A program made the translations under genes and the position numbers. The notes beneath the pieces were generated by a model. The model made no database searches. It saw only the letters and a program-made list of their open reading frames with translations, and was not told the DNA's origin. This document shows, piece by piece, positions 45,338-54,129 of a DNA stretch of 64,000 nt. The stretch is from Tabrizicola piscis. GTDB lineage: Bacteria; Pseudomonadota; Alphaproteobacteria; Rhodobacterales; Rhodobacteraceae. Numbering within the stretch: the first letter of the stretch is position 1; each line of letters starts with the position of its first letter. The stretch spans positions 2,852,001-2,916,000 of the forward strand of contig NZ_CP034328.1 of NCBI RefSeq assembly GCF_003940805.1, given 5' to 3'.

Positions 45338-46521
45338 ATGTCCTTCCAGAACCCTGTCTTCATCCCCGGCCCGACAAACATCCCCGAGTCGGTGCGCAAG
45401 GCCTGCGACATGCCGACGATCGACCACCGGTCGCCCGCCTTTGCCCGCATGTTCAAGCCCGCCGTCGAAGGCGTGCGCCGGGTCCTGAAAATGGATGCGG
45501 GCGAAGTGATCCTGCTGCCCTCCACCGGAACCGGCGGGTGGGAAGCGGCCGTCTCCAACACCCTGTCGCCCGGCGATACGGTGCTGGCCGCGCGCTTTGG
45601 CATGTTCAGCCACCGCTGGATTGACCTGTGCCAGCGCCACGGCCTGAACGTCCGCATCATCGAGACGCCTTGGGGCCAAGGTGCCCCCTTGGCCGCGATC
45701 GAGGCTGCGCTGAAGGCGGACAAGACGATCAAGGCCGTCCTTGCCACGCATAATGAGACGGCAACCGGGGTGAAGTCCGACATCGCCGGGATCCGCAAGG
45801 CAATGGACGCGGCCGGGCATGGCGCGATGCTGTTTGTCGATGGCGTCTCCTCCATCGGGTCGATGCCGTTCGAGTTCACCGCTTGGGGCGTAGATATCGC
45901 CGTGGCCGGCAGTCAGAAGGGCTTCATGCTGCCGGCCGGGCTTGCGATCCTTGGGGTTTCCCCAAAGGCGATTGCGGCGATGGACACGGCGACCCTGCCG
46001 CGCACCTTCTTTGATTTCAAGGATATGCTGACCAGCTACGCCCGTGGCGGTTTTCCCTACACCCCCCCGTCGGCCTGATCGCCGGTCTGGCCCATGCCAT
46101 CGACCTGCTGGAATCCGAGGGGCTGGACAACGTCTACGCCCGCCACCACCGCCTTGCCGAAGGTGTGCGCCGGGCGATCACCGCCTGGGGCATGACGCCC
46201 TATGCCGCCACGCCCGACCTTTATTCCGACACCGTGACGGCCGTGAAGGTCCCCGCAGGCTGCGACGGCACGGCCTTGGTGCAGCTTGCCGCCAGCAAAT
46301 ACGGTGTCGCCTTCGGTGTCGGTCTGGGTGAGGTTGCGGGCAAGGTCTTCCGCATCGGCCATCTGGGCATGCTGACCGACGTGATGGTCCTGTCGGGCCT
46401 TGCGACGGCTGAAATGTGCATGGCCGATCTTGGCTGGCCGATCAAGCTCGGCTCAGGCGTGGCGGCGGCGCAGGACTACTACCGTGGCACGGTGCCCGCC
46501 ATGGCCATGGCCGCAGAATGA
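45338..46521 (+). pseudogene. bhcA: Aspartate-glyoxylate aminotransferase, interrupted by a one-base frameshift
   Basis: PLP-dependent aminotransferase of the serine-glyoxylate class that makes glycine and oxaloacetate from glyoxylate and aspartate. The first frame (from ATG 45338) encodes PVFIPGPTNIPESVRKACD through GSQKGFMLPAGLAILGV, the PLP Lys region, and ends early at TGA 46076. The break is at a run of seven C (46062-46068): with an eighth C the protein continues VGLIAGLAHAIDLLESEG to FRIGHLGMLTD and ends at 46521, giving the normal 394 residues. Both halves are otherwise intact, so this is either a very recent lesion or a homopolymer sequencing error. It is the first gene of the bhc operon. 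Confidence 0.9.
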
Positions 46522-46532
46522 AGGACTTCCCC

Positions 46533-47486
46533 ATGCTGATCCCAACCTACGATGACGTGCTGGCCGCCCACGCCCGCATCGAACCCTACATCCACCGCAC
46601 GCCCGTCCTGACCTCCAGCTACCTGAACGACCTGACCGGGGCCGAGCTGTTCTTCAAATGTGAGAACTTCCAGAAGGCCGGCGCCTTCAAGGTGCGTGGC
46701 GCCTGCAATGCGGTCTTTGGGCTTTCCGACGAGATGGCCGCCAAGGGCGTCTGCACCCACTCCTCCGGCAACCACGCGCTCAGCCTCAGCTACGCCGCCG
46801 GTCGCCGGGGCATCCCCTGCAACGTCGTCATGCCCCGCACAGCACCACAGGCGAAGAAGGACGCTGTCCGGGGCTATGGCGGCGTCATCACCGAATGTGA
46901 ACCCTCCACCTCCAGCCGTGAGGCGGTGTTTGCCGAAGTGCAGGCCCGCACCGGCGGTGAATTCGTCCACCCCTACAACGATCCCCGCGTGATCGCCGGG
47001 CAGGCCACCTGCTCGCGCGAACTCCTCGATCAGGTTGCGGGGCTGGATGCCGTCATCGCCCCCATCGGCGGCGGCGGGATGATCTCGGGGACCTGCCTCA
47101 CCGTCTCCTCCACTGCCCCCAACGTTGCCATCTACGCCGCCGAACCGAAGAACGCCGACGACGCTTTCCGCAGCTTCAAGGCTGGCCACATCATCGCCGA
47201 CGACGCGCCCGAGACCATCGCCGATGGTCTGAAGGTCCCGCTCAAGGACCTGACCTGGCATTTCGTGCAAAACCACGTCACCGACATCTTCACCGCCACC
47301 GAGGATGAGATCATCGACGCGATGAAGCTGACCTGGAAGCGCATGAAGATCGTGATGGAACCCAGCTGCGCCGTGCCGCTGGCAACGATCCTTGCAAACC
47401 CCGAAACCTTCCGCGGTCGCCGCGTTGGTGTCATCATCACCGGCGGCAACGTCGATCTGGACACCCTGCCTTGGATGAAAGGATAA
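46533..47486 (+). CDS. bhcB: Beta-hydroxyaspartate dehydratase
   Basis: A 317-residue PLP enzyme of the serine/threonine dehydratase fold type II, converting erythro-3-hydroxyaspartate to iminosuccinate. The PLP Lys motif is KCENFQKAGAFKVRGA, the substrate loop THSSGNHALSLSYAA, and the phosphate-binding GGGGMISG. ATG 46533 has AAGGA seven bases upstream; ATG 46518, overlapping the bhcA stop, is an alternative. Strong similarity to known BhcB proteins and its place in the operon support the name. Confidence 0.93.
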   Translation: MLIPTYDDVLAAHARIEPYIHRTPVLTSSYLNDLTGAELFFKCENFQKAGAFKVRGACNAVFGLSDEMAAKGVCTHSSGNHALSLSYAAGRRGIPCNVVMPRTAPQAKKDAVRGYGGVITECEPSTSSREAVFAEVQARTGGEFVHPYNDPRVIAGQATCSRELLDQVAGLDAVIAPIGGGGMISGTCLTVSSTAPNVAIYAAEPKNADDAFRSFKAGHIIADDAPETIADGLKVPLKDLTWHFVQNHVTDIFTATEDEIIDAMKLTWKRMKIVMEPSCAVPLATILANPETFRGRRVGVIITGGNVDLDTLPWMKG

Positions 47487-47489
47487 TCC

Positions 47490-48653
47490 ATGAACACGCA
47501 TCCGAAATTCGATGGCCTTGAAGTTGGCTACGACATCCCCGCCCTGCCCGGCATGGCCGAGGGTGATATCCAGACGCCTTGCCTGGTCCTTGATCTCGAC
47601 GCGCTGGAACGCAACATCAAGAAGATGGGCGACTATGCCAAGGCCCATGGCATGCGCCACCGCGTGCATGGAAAGATGCACAAATCGGTAGACGTCGCCC
47701 TGCTGCAGGAACGGCTTGGCGGATCGGTCGGCGTCTGCTGTCAGAAGGTGTCCGAGGCCGAGGTTTTTGCCCGCGGCGGCATCAAGGATGTGCTGGTGTC
47801 GAACCAGGTGCGCGATTTGGCCAAGATCGACCGTCTGGCACGCATCCCCAAACTCGGCGCGCGGACGATCTGCTGCGTCGATATGATGGACAACGTGGCC
47901 GACCTTTCTGCCGCTGCGGTCAAGCACGGCACGACGATCGAATGCCTCGTGGAAATCGACTGTGGCGCGGGCCGCTGCGGGGTCAAGACCACGCCCGAGG
48001 TTGTGGCCCTTGCCAAGGCCATCGACGCGGCCCCGGGGCTGAAGTTTGCCGGCATCCAAGCCTATCAGGGCGCGATGCAGCACATGGACAGCTACGATGA
48101 CCGCAAGGCGAAGATCGCCCTTGCCGTGGCCCAGGTGAAGGACGCGGTGGATACGCTGAAGGCCGATGGCATCGCCTGCGACATCGTCGGCGGCGGCGGC
48201 ACCGGCAGCTATTACTTCGAGTCCACCTCAGGCGTTTACAACGAGTTGCAATGCGGCTCTTACGCCTTCATGGACGCAGACTATGGCCGCATCCTCGACA
48301 AGGACGGCAAGCGGATCGACCAGGGCGAATGGGAAAACGCGCTCTTCATCCTGACCAGCGTGATGAGCCACGCAAAGGCCGACAAGGCCATTGTCGATGC
48401 GGGCCTCAAGGCGCAGTCGGTCGATTCAGGCCTGCCGGTGATCTACGGTCGCACCGATGTGAAATACGTCAAGTGCAGCGACGAACATGGTGTCGTCGAA
48501 GACCCGCAGGGCGTGCTCAAGGTCAACGATAAACTGAAACTCGTCCCCGGCCACTGCGACCCGACCTGCAACGTGCATGACTGGTATGTTGGCGTCCGCA
48601 ATGGCGTGGTCGAGGTGGTCTGGCCCGTATCGGCGCGCGGCAAGGCTTACTAG
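47490..48653 (+). CDS. bhcC: Beta-hydroxyaspartate aldolase
   Basis: A 387-residue fold-type III PLP aldolase (D-threonine aldolase family) that joins glycine and glyoxylate to erythro-3-hydroxyaspartate. The N-terminal segment IQTPCLVLDLDALERNIKKM and the PLP Lys region RVHGKMHKSVDVALLQ are visible, along with IVGGGGTGSYYFESTSG and the metal-binding end LVPGHCDPTCNVHDW. It starts three bases after bhcB. Its codons end in C much more often than those of the flanking genes. Confidence 0.93.
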   Translation: MNTHPKFDGLEVGYDIPALPGMAEGDIQTPCLVLDLDALERNIKKMGDYAKAHGMRHRVHGKMHKSVDVALLQERLGGSVGVCCQKVSEAEVFARGGIKDVLVSNQVRDLAKIDRLARIPKLGARTICCVDMMDNVADLSAAAVKHGTTIECLVEIDCGAGRCGVKTTPEVVALAKAIDAAPGLKFAGIQAYQGAMQHMDSYDDRKAKIALAVAQVKDAVDTLKADGIACDIVGGGGTGSYYFESTSGVYNELQCGSYAFMDADYGRILDKDGKRIDQGEWENALFILTSVMSHAKADKAIVDAGLKAQSVDSGLPVIYGRTDVKYVKCSDEHGVVEDPQGVLKVNDKLKLVPGHCDPTCNVHDWYVGVRNGVVEVVWPVSARGKAY

Positions 48654-48660
48654 CCTTTCA

Positions 48661-48710
48661 CATTTGCACAAATATCCCACGGGGGGCGCGGGGGGTGTGA
48701 AACCCCCCGC
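48661..48710 (-). repeat. Intergenic hairpin-TATTT element (inverted), between bhcC and bhcD
   Basis: On the minus strand a GCGGGGGG/CCCCCCGC stem (48688-48710) is followed by GTGGGATATTTGTGCAAATG. It sits within the operon and is antisense to it, so it is probably not a terminator of bhcC. Confidence 0.7.
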
Positions 48711-48737
48711 TCCAACGCCTGCATAAAGGACCGCGCC

Positions 48738-49697
48738 ATGCTGATCATCCCCGAATCCCTCATCGCCGATCTCGTCTCGTCCGAAGATGCCTTCACGGCG
48801 GTCGAAGCCACCTTCGCCGCCATGGCGCGGGGCGAGGCCTACAACTTCCCCGTCGTGCGCGAAGCTTTGGGCGAGGGTCGGCAGTATGGCTTCAAGTCGG
48901 GTCTTGACCGGTCCGGCGGGCAGTTGGGCGTCAAGGCCGGGGGGTACTTCCCCGGCAATGCGGCCAAGGGGATTATCAATCACCAGTCGACGGTCTTCCT
49001 GTTCGATCCCGAAACCGGCCGACCGACGGCCATGGTCGGCGGGGGCCTCTTGACCGCGCTCCGCACCGCTGCCGCCTCGGCCATCTCCATCGACCGGCTG
49101 GCGCGGCCGGATGCGAACGTGCTGGGGATGGTCGGCGCGGGGCATCAGGCCGGGTTTCAGCTCCGTGCGGCGGCACGGGTGCGGAAGTTTCAGAAGGTCA
49201 TCGCCTGGAACCTGCATCCCGACATGCTGCCAAAACTGGCGGCGATCGCGACCGAGCTTGGCCTGCCGTTCGAGGCCGTACCGCTTGACCGGATGGTCGA
49301 GGCGGATGTGATCATCACCATCACTTCCAGCCCCGCGGCAAGCCTGATGTCCGCACATGTCGCCGACGGCACGCATCTGGCCTGCATGGGCACCGATACG
49401 GTCGGCAAGCAAGAGGTGGAGCCCGCTCTCCTTGGCCGCGCCTCGGTCTTTGCCGACGAAGTGGCGCAGTCAGTAAGCCTTGGCGAAGCGCAGCATGCCG
49501 TGGCGGGGGGGCTGCTGGACGCAACCGCAATCACTCCGCTCGGTGATGTGCTGGTGGGGCGCCATCCGGGGCGGCGGTCAGCGGCTGAGATCACGCTTTT
49601 CGACGGCACCGGGGTCGGGCTGCAGGACCTTGCGGTCGCCGCGATGGCCGTCCGCCGCGCAGAGGAGCGTGGGCTGGGGTCAAGGGTCACTGTCTGA
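48738..49697 (+). CDS. bhcD: Iminosuccinate reductase
   Basis: A 319-residue member of the ornithine cyclodeaminase/mu-crystallin family that reduces iminosuccinate to L-aspartate, closing the beta-hydroxyaspartate cycle. The Rossmann loop NVLGMVGAGHQAGFQLRAA and the substrate-binding GLDRSGGQLGVKAGGYFPGN are visible, with SPAASLMSAHVADGTHLACMG further on. It follows bhcC after 84 bases that hold an inverted element. ATG 48738 follows AAAGGACCG. Confidence 0.92.
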   Translation: MLIIPESLIADLVSSEDAFTAVEATFAAMARGEAYNFPVVREALGEGRQYGFKSGLDRSGGQLGVKAGGYFPGNAAKGIINHQSTVFLFDPETGRPTAMVGGGLLTALRTAAASAISIDRLARPDANVLGMVGAGHQAGFQLRAAARVRKFQKVIAWNLHPDMLPKLAAIATELGLPFEAVPLDRMVEADVIITITSSPAASLMSAHVADGTHLACMGTDTVGKQEVEPALLGRASVFADEVAQSVSLGEAQHAVAGGLLDATAITPLGDVLVGRHPGRRSAAEITLFDGTGVGLQDLAVAAMAVRRAEERGLGSRVTV

Positions 49698-49794
49698 CGG
49701 ATTGTGACGGGCACAAAACTTCATCGAACGACAGTTGAAGCGGCAGCCCGCCCGTGATGAGACTGCGCCGGGCGAATGTCTGGAAGGGCAGGTC

Positions 49795-50769
49795 ATGCGG
49801 GTCTTCGTGAACGGGTTCGGGCGGATCGGGCGGTCGGTGGTGCGGGCCTGGGCCGAGCGCCCCGAGGCTTGGCCGGGGCTGGAAATCGTCGGGATCAACG
49901 ACATCGCGGCACCCGAAATGTGTGCCTATCTCTTCACCTATGACAGCACCTTCGGGCCGTGGCGGGGCACGGTGGACCTCACGGGCGGGGCGCTTGTGGT
50001 CAATGGCCGCGCGCTGCCGCTGCACCGGCTGGCCGATATCTCGACGCTGGATCTTGCCGGGGTGGACGTGGTGCTGGAATGCACCGGCCGGGCAGAAACG
50101 CGCGAGGTTGCGGCGCGGGGGCTGGTGGCGGGGGCGCGGCGGGTGCTGGTGTCGGGGCCATCGGCTGCGGCCGAGGTGACAGTGGTGCTTGGTGCGAACG
50201 AGGGGGCGCTGGGGGACCACCGGATCGTGTCGAACGCCAGCTGCACGACGAACGCGCTGGCCCCCCTGGTGCGGCTTCTGGACCGCGAGTGGGGCGTGGT
50301 GACAGGGTCGATGACGACGATCCATTGCTACACCGGCAGCCAGCCCACCGTGGATGCCCCGGCGGCGGACTTTGCCCGAAGCCGGGCGGCGGCGCTGTCG
50401 ATGGTGCCGACGACGACATCGGCCCAGCGGTTGCTGGACGTCGTCCTGCCCGAGATCGCGGGGCGCATTCAGGGGGCGGCGGTGCGGGTGCCGGTGGCCA
50501 GCGTGTCTTGCGTCGACCTCACGGTCGTGACGGAGCGGCGGGCGACGGTCGAGGCGGTCAACGCGGCGTTTCGGGGGGTTGGGGGGGTGATCGGGGCGAC
50601 GGATCTGCCCTTGGTCTCATCCGACCTGCGGGCCCGGGCTGAGAGCATCGTGATGGCCTGTCCCGAGACACGGGTGACGCCGCAGGGGTTGCTGCGGGTC
50701 TTTGGCTGGTACGACAATGAATGGGGCTTTTCCAACCGGATGCTGGATGTGGCGCGGTTGATGGGGTGA
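49795..50769 (+). CDS. Glyceraldehyde-3-phosphate dehydrogenase family protein
   Basis: A 324-residue GAPDH-type enzyme. NAD-binding start VFVNGFGRIGRSVVRAW, catalytic Cys in SNASCTTNALAPLV, His in TTIHCYTGSQPTVDAP and the end WYDNEWGFSNRMLDVA. It is slightly short and diverged from housekeeping GAPDH, so it could be a second Gap (GapB or erythrose-4-phosphate type). ATG 49795 has AAGGGCAGG upstream; the frame opens at 49735. No clear link to the bhc genes beyond position. Confidence 0.88.
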   Translation: MRVFVNGFGRIGRSVVRAWAERPEAWPGLEIVGINDIAAPEMCAYLFTYDSTFGPWRGTVDLTGGALVVNGRALPLHRLADISTLDLAGVDVVLECTGRAETREVAARGLVAGARRVLVSGPSAAAEVTVVLGANEGALGDHRIVSNASCTTNALAPLVRLLDREWGVVTGSMTTIHCYTGSQPTVDAPAADFARSRAAALSMVPTTTSAQRLLDVVLPEIAGRIQGAAVRVPVASVSCVDLTVVTERRATVEAVNAAFRGVGGVIGATDLPLVSSDLRARAESIVMACPETRVTPQGLLRVFGWYDNEWGFSNRMLDVARLMG

Positions 50770-50771
50770 CT

Positions 50772-50786
50772 GTCCCGGGCAGGGAC
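50772..50786 (+). terminator. Short GC hairpin after the GAPDH gene
   Basis: Same 15 bases as the hairpin after gshB (9766-9780), starting two bases after this stop codon. It has no U-tract. Confidence 0.4.
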
Positions 50787-50877
50787 AGGGGTTCAGTCTT
50801 TGCAAGATCAAGGGCTTGCGGGGCCTGATTAGGGATTCGTCAAGGTTTCCGGGCGCTGCGCGCGGGGCTGGCCGGGG

Positions 50878-50937
50878 CTGGAGGGTTTCACACCCTCCAG
50901 ACCTCCCGTGGGATATTTGGAGAAGAGAAAGTTTGGG
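50878..50937 (+). repeat. Intergenic hairpin-TATTT element in the 50770-51083 gap
   Basis: A CTGGAGGG/CCCTCCAG stem (50878-50900) is followed by ACCTCCCGTGGGATATTTGG and a purine tail. The rest of this 314-base gap holds a short GTCATG/CATGAC inverted repeat (about 51029-51054) and no gene. Confidence 0.75.
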
Positions 50938-51083
50938 GAAGGGCACAGGTGCAGCGCTTGTGCCGATTTCTTGCGTGCCAGTTGCGGAAAAATCAGCGGC
51001 TTTGTCGAAATGCGCGGGGGCCCGGGTGTCATGCTGGCAGATGATGTCATGACGGCGTCGTCGTGAGCCTGTGGAGACCCATG

Positions 51084-51527
51084 ATGTCTGTATCTTCTTC
51101 GCACGAAAAGCCAGTCCGGGCGCCGGTCTGGCTGTTGGCGACCGCGCTGGGCGGAATTGCCTGGAATGTTTTTGGTGCCGTCCAGTTTGCAGGGTCGGTC
51201 AGCGCCACCCCGGAAAGCCTGATCGCCCAAGGCCTGACAGCGGAGCAGGCGGCGGTGATGACAGGGTATCCGGTCTGGATGACGCTGGCCTTCGCCATTG
51301 GCGTGGCAGGGGGGCTGGTGGGTAGCGTCCTTCTGTTGCTGCGCAACGCGCTGGCGCGGCCCGTGCTGCTGGCATCGGTTCTGGCCTATGTCGCCTTGTG
51401 GATCGGGGATGCCGTCCATGGCGTCTTTGCCGCGATGGGCCTGCCGCAGATCATCATCCTGACCGTGGTCGTGGCGATAGCGGCGGCCCTTTACGCAGCA
51501 AGCCGACACCCTGCTGCCAAAGCCTGA
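51084..51527 (+). CDS. Small integral membrane protein of unknown function
   Basis: A 147-residue protein with four likely membrane spans (VWLLATALGGIAWNVFGAVQ, WMTLAFAIGVAGGLVGSVLL, ARPVLLASVLAYVALWIGDA, PQIIILTVVVAIAAALYA). GGAG lies seven bases before ATG 51084; ATG 51081 and GTG 51063 are alternatives. It precedes the YCII-ECF sigma pair by 49 bases and may belong to the same unit. No family recognised. Confidence 0.7.
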   Translation: MSVSSSHEKPVRAPVWLLATALGGIAWNVFGAVQFAGSVSATPESLIAQGLTAEQAAVMTGYPVWMTLAFAIGVAGGLVGSVLLLLRNALARPVLLASVLAYVALWIGDAVHGVFAAMGLPQIIILTVVVAIAAALYAASRHPAAKA

Positions 51528-51575
51528 GACCTTGCAGCGCAGCCCATGCTACCTTTCATGAAATGGAGAGACCCG

Positions 51576-51941
51576 ATGCAATTCATGCTGATTCTGAACG
51601 AGACACCGGAAGAATTTGCCCGCCGCGCCGACCCGGCCGAGGCGGGGGCCTATTGGGGCGGCTGGAACGCCTTTATCGGGGCGATGGCACAGGCGGGTGT
51701 CATCGTGAAGGGCGACGGGCTGCAAGGCCCGCACACGGCGACGACGCTGCGCCTCCGCGATGGCAAGCGGCAGGTGGAGGATGGCCCCTATGCCGATACC
51801 AAGGAACAGTTGGGCGGCTATTTCGTGATCGAGGTGCCAGACCTTGACGCGGCGCTGGACTGGGCGGCACAGGCGCCATCCGCCTTGACCGCATCGGTCG
51901 AGGTGCGACCGGTGCTTGCAATGCCTGCCCCCCCGGCGTGA
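51576..51941 (+). CDS. YCII-domain (DGPF) protein, partner of the ECF42 sigma factor
   Basis: A 121-residue YciI-like protein. It begins MQFMLILNETPEEFARRAD and carries the DGPYADTKEQLGGYFVIEV signature that gave the DGPF family its name. Its stop overlaps the sigma factor GTG by four bases. DGPF proteins are the constant neighbours, and known targets, of ECF42 sigma factors. ATG 51576 has GGAGAG six bases upstream. Confidence 0.88.
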   Translation: MQFMLILNETPEEFARRADPAEAGAYWGGWNAFIGAMAQAGVIVKGDGLQGPHTATTLRLRDGKRQVEDGPYADTKEQLGGYFVIEVPDLDAALDWAAQAPSALTASVEVRPVLAMPAPPA

Positions 51942-53166
51942 GCGGCAGCGACGATGCGGCCCGGACTGCCGAAGCAGCGGCTCGGGCCAGCTATGGCAAG
52001 CTGGTGGCGATCCTTGCCATGCAGGGCCGCGACATTGCGGCGGCGGAAGATGCGCTGTCGGAGGCGCTGATCTCGGCCCTGACGGTCTGGCCGGAGCGGG
52101 GGGTACCGCAGAACCCGGAAGGCTGGCTGGTGACGGCGGCGCGCAACCGGTTGAAGAACGCCGACCGGGCGGGCCGGGTGCGCCAGCTGGCTGTGCCAGA
52201 GGTGGAGCGGCGGCTGGCCTTGCCCGAGGCCGAGGCTGCGGTGCCTGACCATCGGCTGCGGCTGATGTTTGCCTGCGCCCATCCGGCGATTGACCCCGGC
52301 GTGCGGACGCCCCTGATGCTGCAGACGGTGCTGGGCATTGACGCCGCGCGCATGGCGCGGGTGTTCCTGACCACACCGGCGACCCTGTCCCAGCGCCTTG
52401 TGCGGGCCAAGCTGCGCATCCGCGATGCTGCCTGCGCCTGACGCTGCCCGAGCCCGAGGCGATGGCCGAACGGCTGGGCGCGGTTCTGGACGCGATCTAC
52501 GCCGCCTTCGGGCAGGGCTGGGACGGGATGGAGCATCCTGACGCGCCGGAGTCGCTGACCGGTGAGGCGATCTGGCTGGCGCGGTTGGTCGTCCATCTGC
52601 TGCCGGAGGAACCCGAACCTGCGGGGCTGCTGGCGCTGATGCTGTATTGCACAGCGCGGCGGCGGGCCCGGCGCGACGCGTCTGGGGCCTTTGTGCCGCT
52701 GGACCGGCAGGATGCGCGGCTGTGGGACCGTACGATGATCATCGAGGCCGAGGGGCTGCTGATCCGGGCGGCGCAGGCCGGGCGGTTCGGCCGGTTCCAG
52801 TGCGAAGCTGCGATCCAGTCGGTGCATGTGCAGCGACCGATCACCGGGCAGGTGAACCTGAAGGCGCTGCGGTTGCTGTATGACCTGCTGGTGCAGCACA
52901 CCGACAGCATCGGCGCGCGGATCGGTCAGGCGGTAGTGATCGCCGAGGCGGGTGAGCCTTTGGCTGCGCTGGGGGCGCTCGACGCCCTGCCGGGGCAGGT
53001 TGCGCGGCACCAGCCGTGGTGGGTGGCGCGGGCGCATGTCGCAGGCCTAGCCGGGCAGCGGGACCGGGCGCTGGCCGATCTGGCGCAAGCGATCGCGCTG
53101 ACCGAGGATGCGGCGGTGCGGGCCTATCTGATGGACGTCCGGCTGACGCTGGATGCGGGGCCGTGA
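51938..53166 (+). pseudogene. ECF42-type RNA polymerase sigma factor, interrupted by a one-base frameshift
   Basis: Extracytoplasmic-function sigma factor with the long C-terminal TPR-like extension typical of ECF42. The first frame gives region 2 (LVAILAMQGRDIAAAEDALS, PEGWLVTAARNRLKN) and region 4 (LMLQTVLGIDAARMARVFL, TLSQRLVRAKLRIRDA), then stops at TGA 52439. The second frame resumes at MAERLGAVLDAIYAAFGQGW and runs to 53166 with the extension. One added G near 52430 would restore RIRDAGLRLTLPEPEAMAER and a 409-residue protein of normal size. Either the gene is broken, or the base was lost in sequencing; a natural split into core and extension is less likely. Confidence 0.85.
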
Positions 53167-53361
53167 CCGGCGGACTTCCGGCAGGGGGGCGGGCTGCCCT
53201 GCAAAAACGCTAGCTATTTCCCCAAAAAAGGCGCATACGGACCGGGCGAAAACACCTGCTGTCGACTTCTCTGTTTCCTTTTCGGCTTCAGACACTCGAT
53301 CTAACGGATGAAAGCCAGGCCATCGCGTGTTGCGGATGGCGCTATGAGAAGGAAAATCACG

Positions 53362-53568
53362 ATGGCCAAGGGCACCGTGAAATGGTTCAACGCCACCAAG
53401 GGTTTCGGCTTCATTGCTCCGGAATCCGGCGGCAAGGACGTGTTCGTCCACGTGACCGCGCTGGAACGCGCTGGCATCCGTGGTCTGGACGATGGTCAGG
53501 CTGTGACGTTTGACGTGGAATCCGGCCGTGATGGCCGCGAATCGGCGATCAACCTCGCGCTGGCATAA
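53362..53568 (+). CDS. Cold-shock domain protein, CspA family (second copy)
   Basis: A 68-residue cold-shock domain with KGFGFIAPE and VFVHVTAL. It is preceded by a 195-base gap that could serve as a long regulatory leader, contains no other gene, and is less GC-rich at its centre. ATG 53362 follows AAGGAAA. A terminator hairpin follows. Confidence 0.93.
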   Translation: MAKGTVKWFNATKGFGFIAPESGGKDVFVHVTALERAGIRGLDDGQAVTFDVESGRDGRESAINLALA

Positions 53569-53590
53569 GCCTTAGCGACATGAATTTGAA

Positions 53591-53615
53591 CGGGGGTGGC
53601 CCATGGCTGCCCCCG
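53591..53615 (+). terminator. Rho-independent-type terminator of the cold-shock gene
   Basis: CGGGGG (53591-53596) pairs with CCCCCG (53610-53615), with extra pairing inside (TGGCC/GGCTG region), followed by TTT. It lies 22 bases after the stop. Confidence 0.7.
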
Positions 53616-53629
53616 TTTGCATGTCCGGG

Positions 53630-54103
53630 TCAGGGCAGAACGGTCCAGGGCGACGGATAGCGATGCTCTTCGAGGTTCGGGGTCGGGCCGATCCGGTCAA
53701 CCACCGCAAAGAGCCCGGGTGCCGACAGCGGCGTGAGAACGCCATGCCACGTGCCGCGATGCAGATTGATGCCTTGCGCGCCGGTGGTCAGGAAGGCGCG
53801 GGGCGCGCGGTCGGGGCTTTCGGCGACGATGACGAGGAACGGATGTTCGGTCATCGGGATGAAGGCCTGCGAGCCTTCGGGATGGCGTTCGATCAGGTCA
53901 AAAGCATAGGGCAGCGCGCGGGCTTCGGCGTGGAAGATCGACAGGCCGGGGCGGGCGTCTGGCCCAAAGTCCAGCCGGGCGCGGTCGTGGTGGCGGCGGC
54001 AGAGGCCGTCGTTGATCAGGCGGAACTCACCGGTGGCATCGAGGACATCGCCGAAGGGGGCGAAGGCGGCGGCGGTGAGCGGTTCGGGGTGCAGGGTCTG
54101 CAT
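53630..54103 (-). CDS. allA: Ureidoglycolate lyase
   Basis: A 157-residue cupin-fold enzyme that splits ureidoglycolate into glyoxylate and urea. MQTLHPEPLTAAAFAPFGDV, LSIFHAEARALPYAFDLIER, HPEGSQAFIPMTEHPFLVIV and LHRGTWHGVLTPL are characteristic of AllA. ATG 54103 is chosen; the frame opens at 54145. It lies downstream of the ureidoglycine aminohydrolase gene on the same strand, completing allantoin degradation. The glyoxylate made here could enter the bhc pathway encoded 4-8 kb away. Confidence 0.93.
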   Translation of the reverse strand: MQTLHPEPLTAAAFAPFGDVLDATGEFRLINDGLCRRHHDRARLDFGPDARPGLSIFHAEARALPYAFDLIERHPEGSQAFIPMTEHPFLVIVAESPDRAPRAFLTTGAQGINLHRGTWHGVLTPLSAPGLFAVVDRIGPTPNLEEHRYPSPWTVLP

Positions 54104-54129
54104 CTTGGCGCCTTTCGCTGGCGGTGAAA

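Noticed and set aside
46479..48083. Minus-strand frame of 534 codons opposite bhcB and bhcC
   Set aside because: Shadow frame; bhcB and bhcC show intact active-site motifs on the plus strand.
52462..53166. Independent gene for a TPR protein
   Set aside because: The sequence is the C-terminal extension of the ECF42 sigma factor in the next frame; a one-base change joins them into a protein of normal length.
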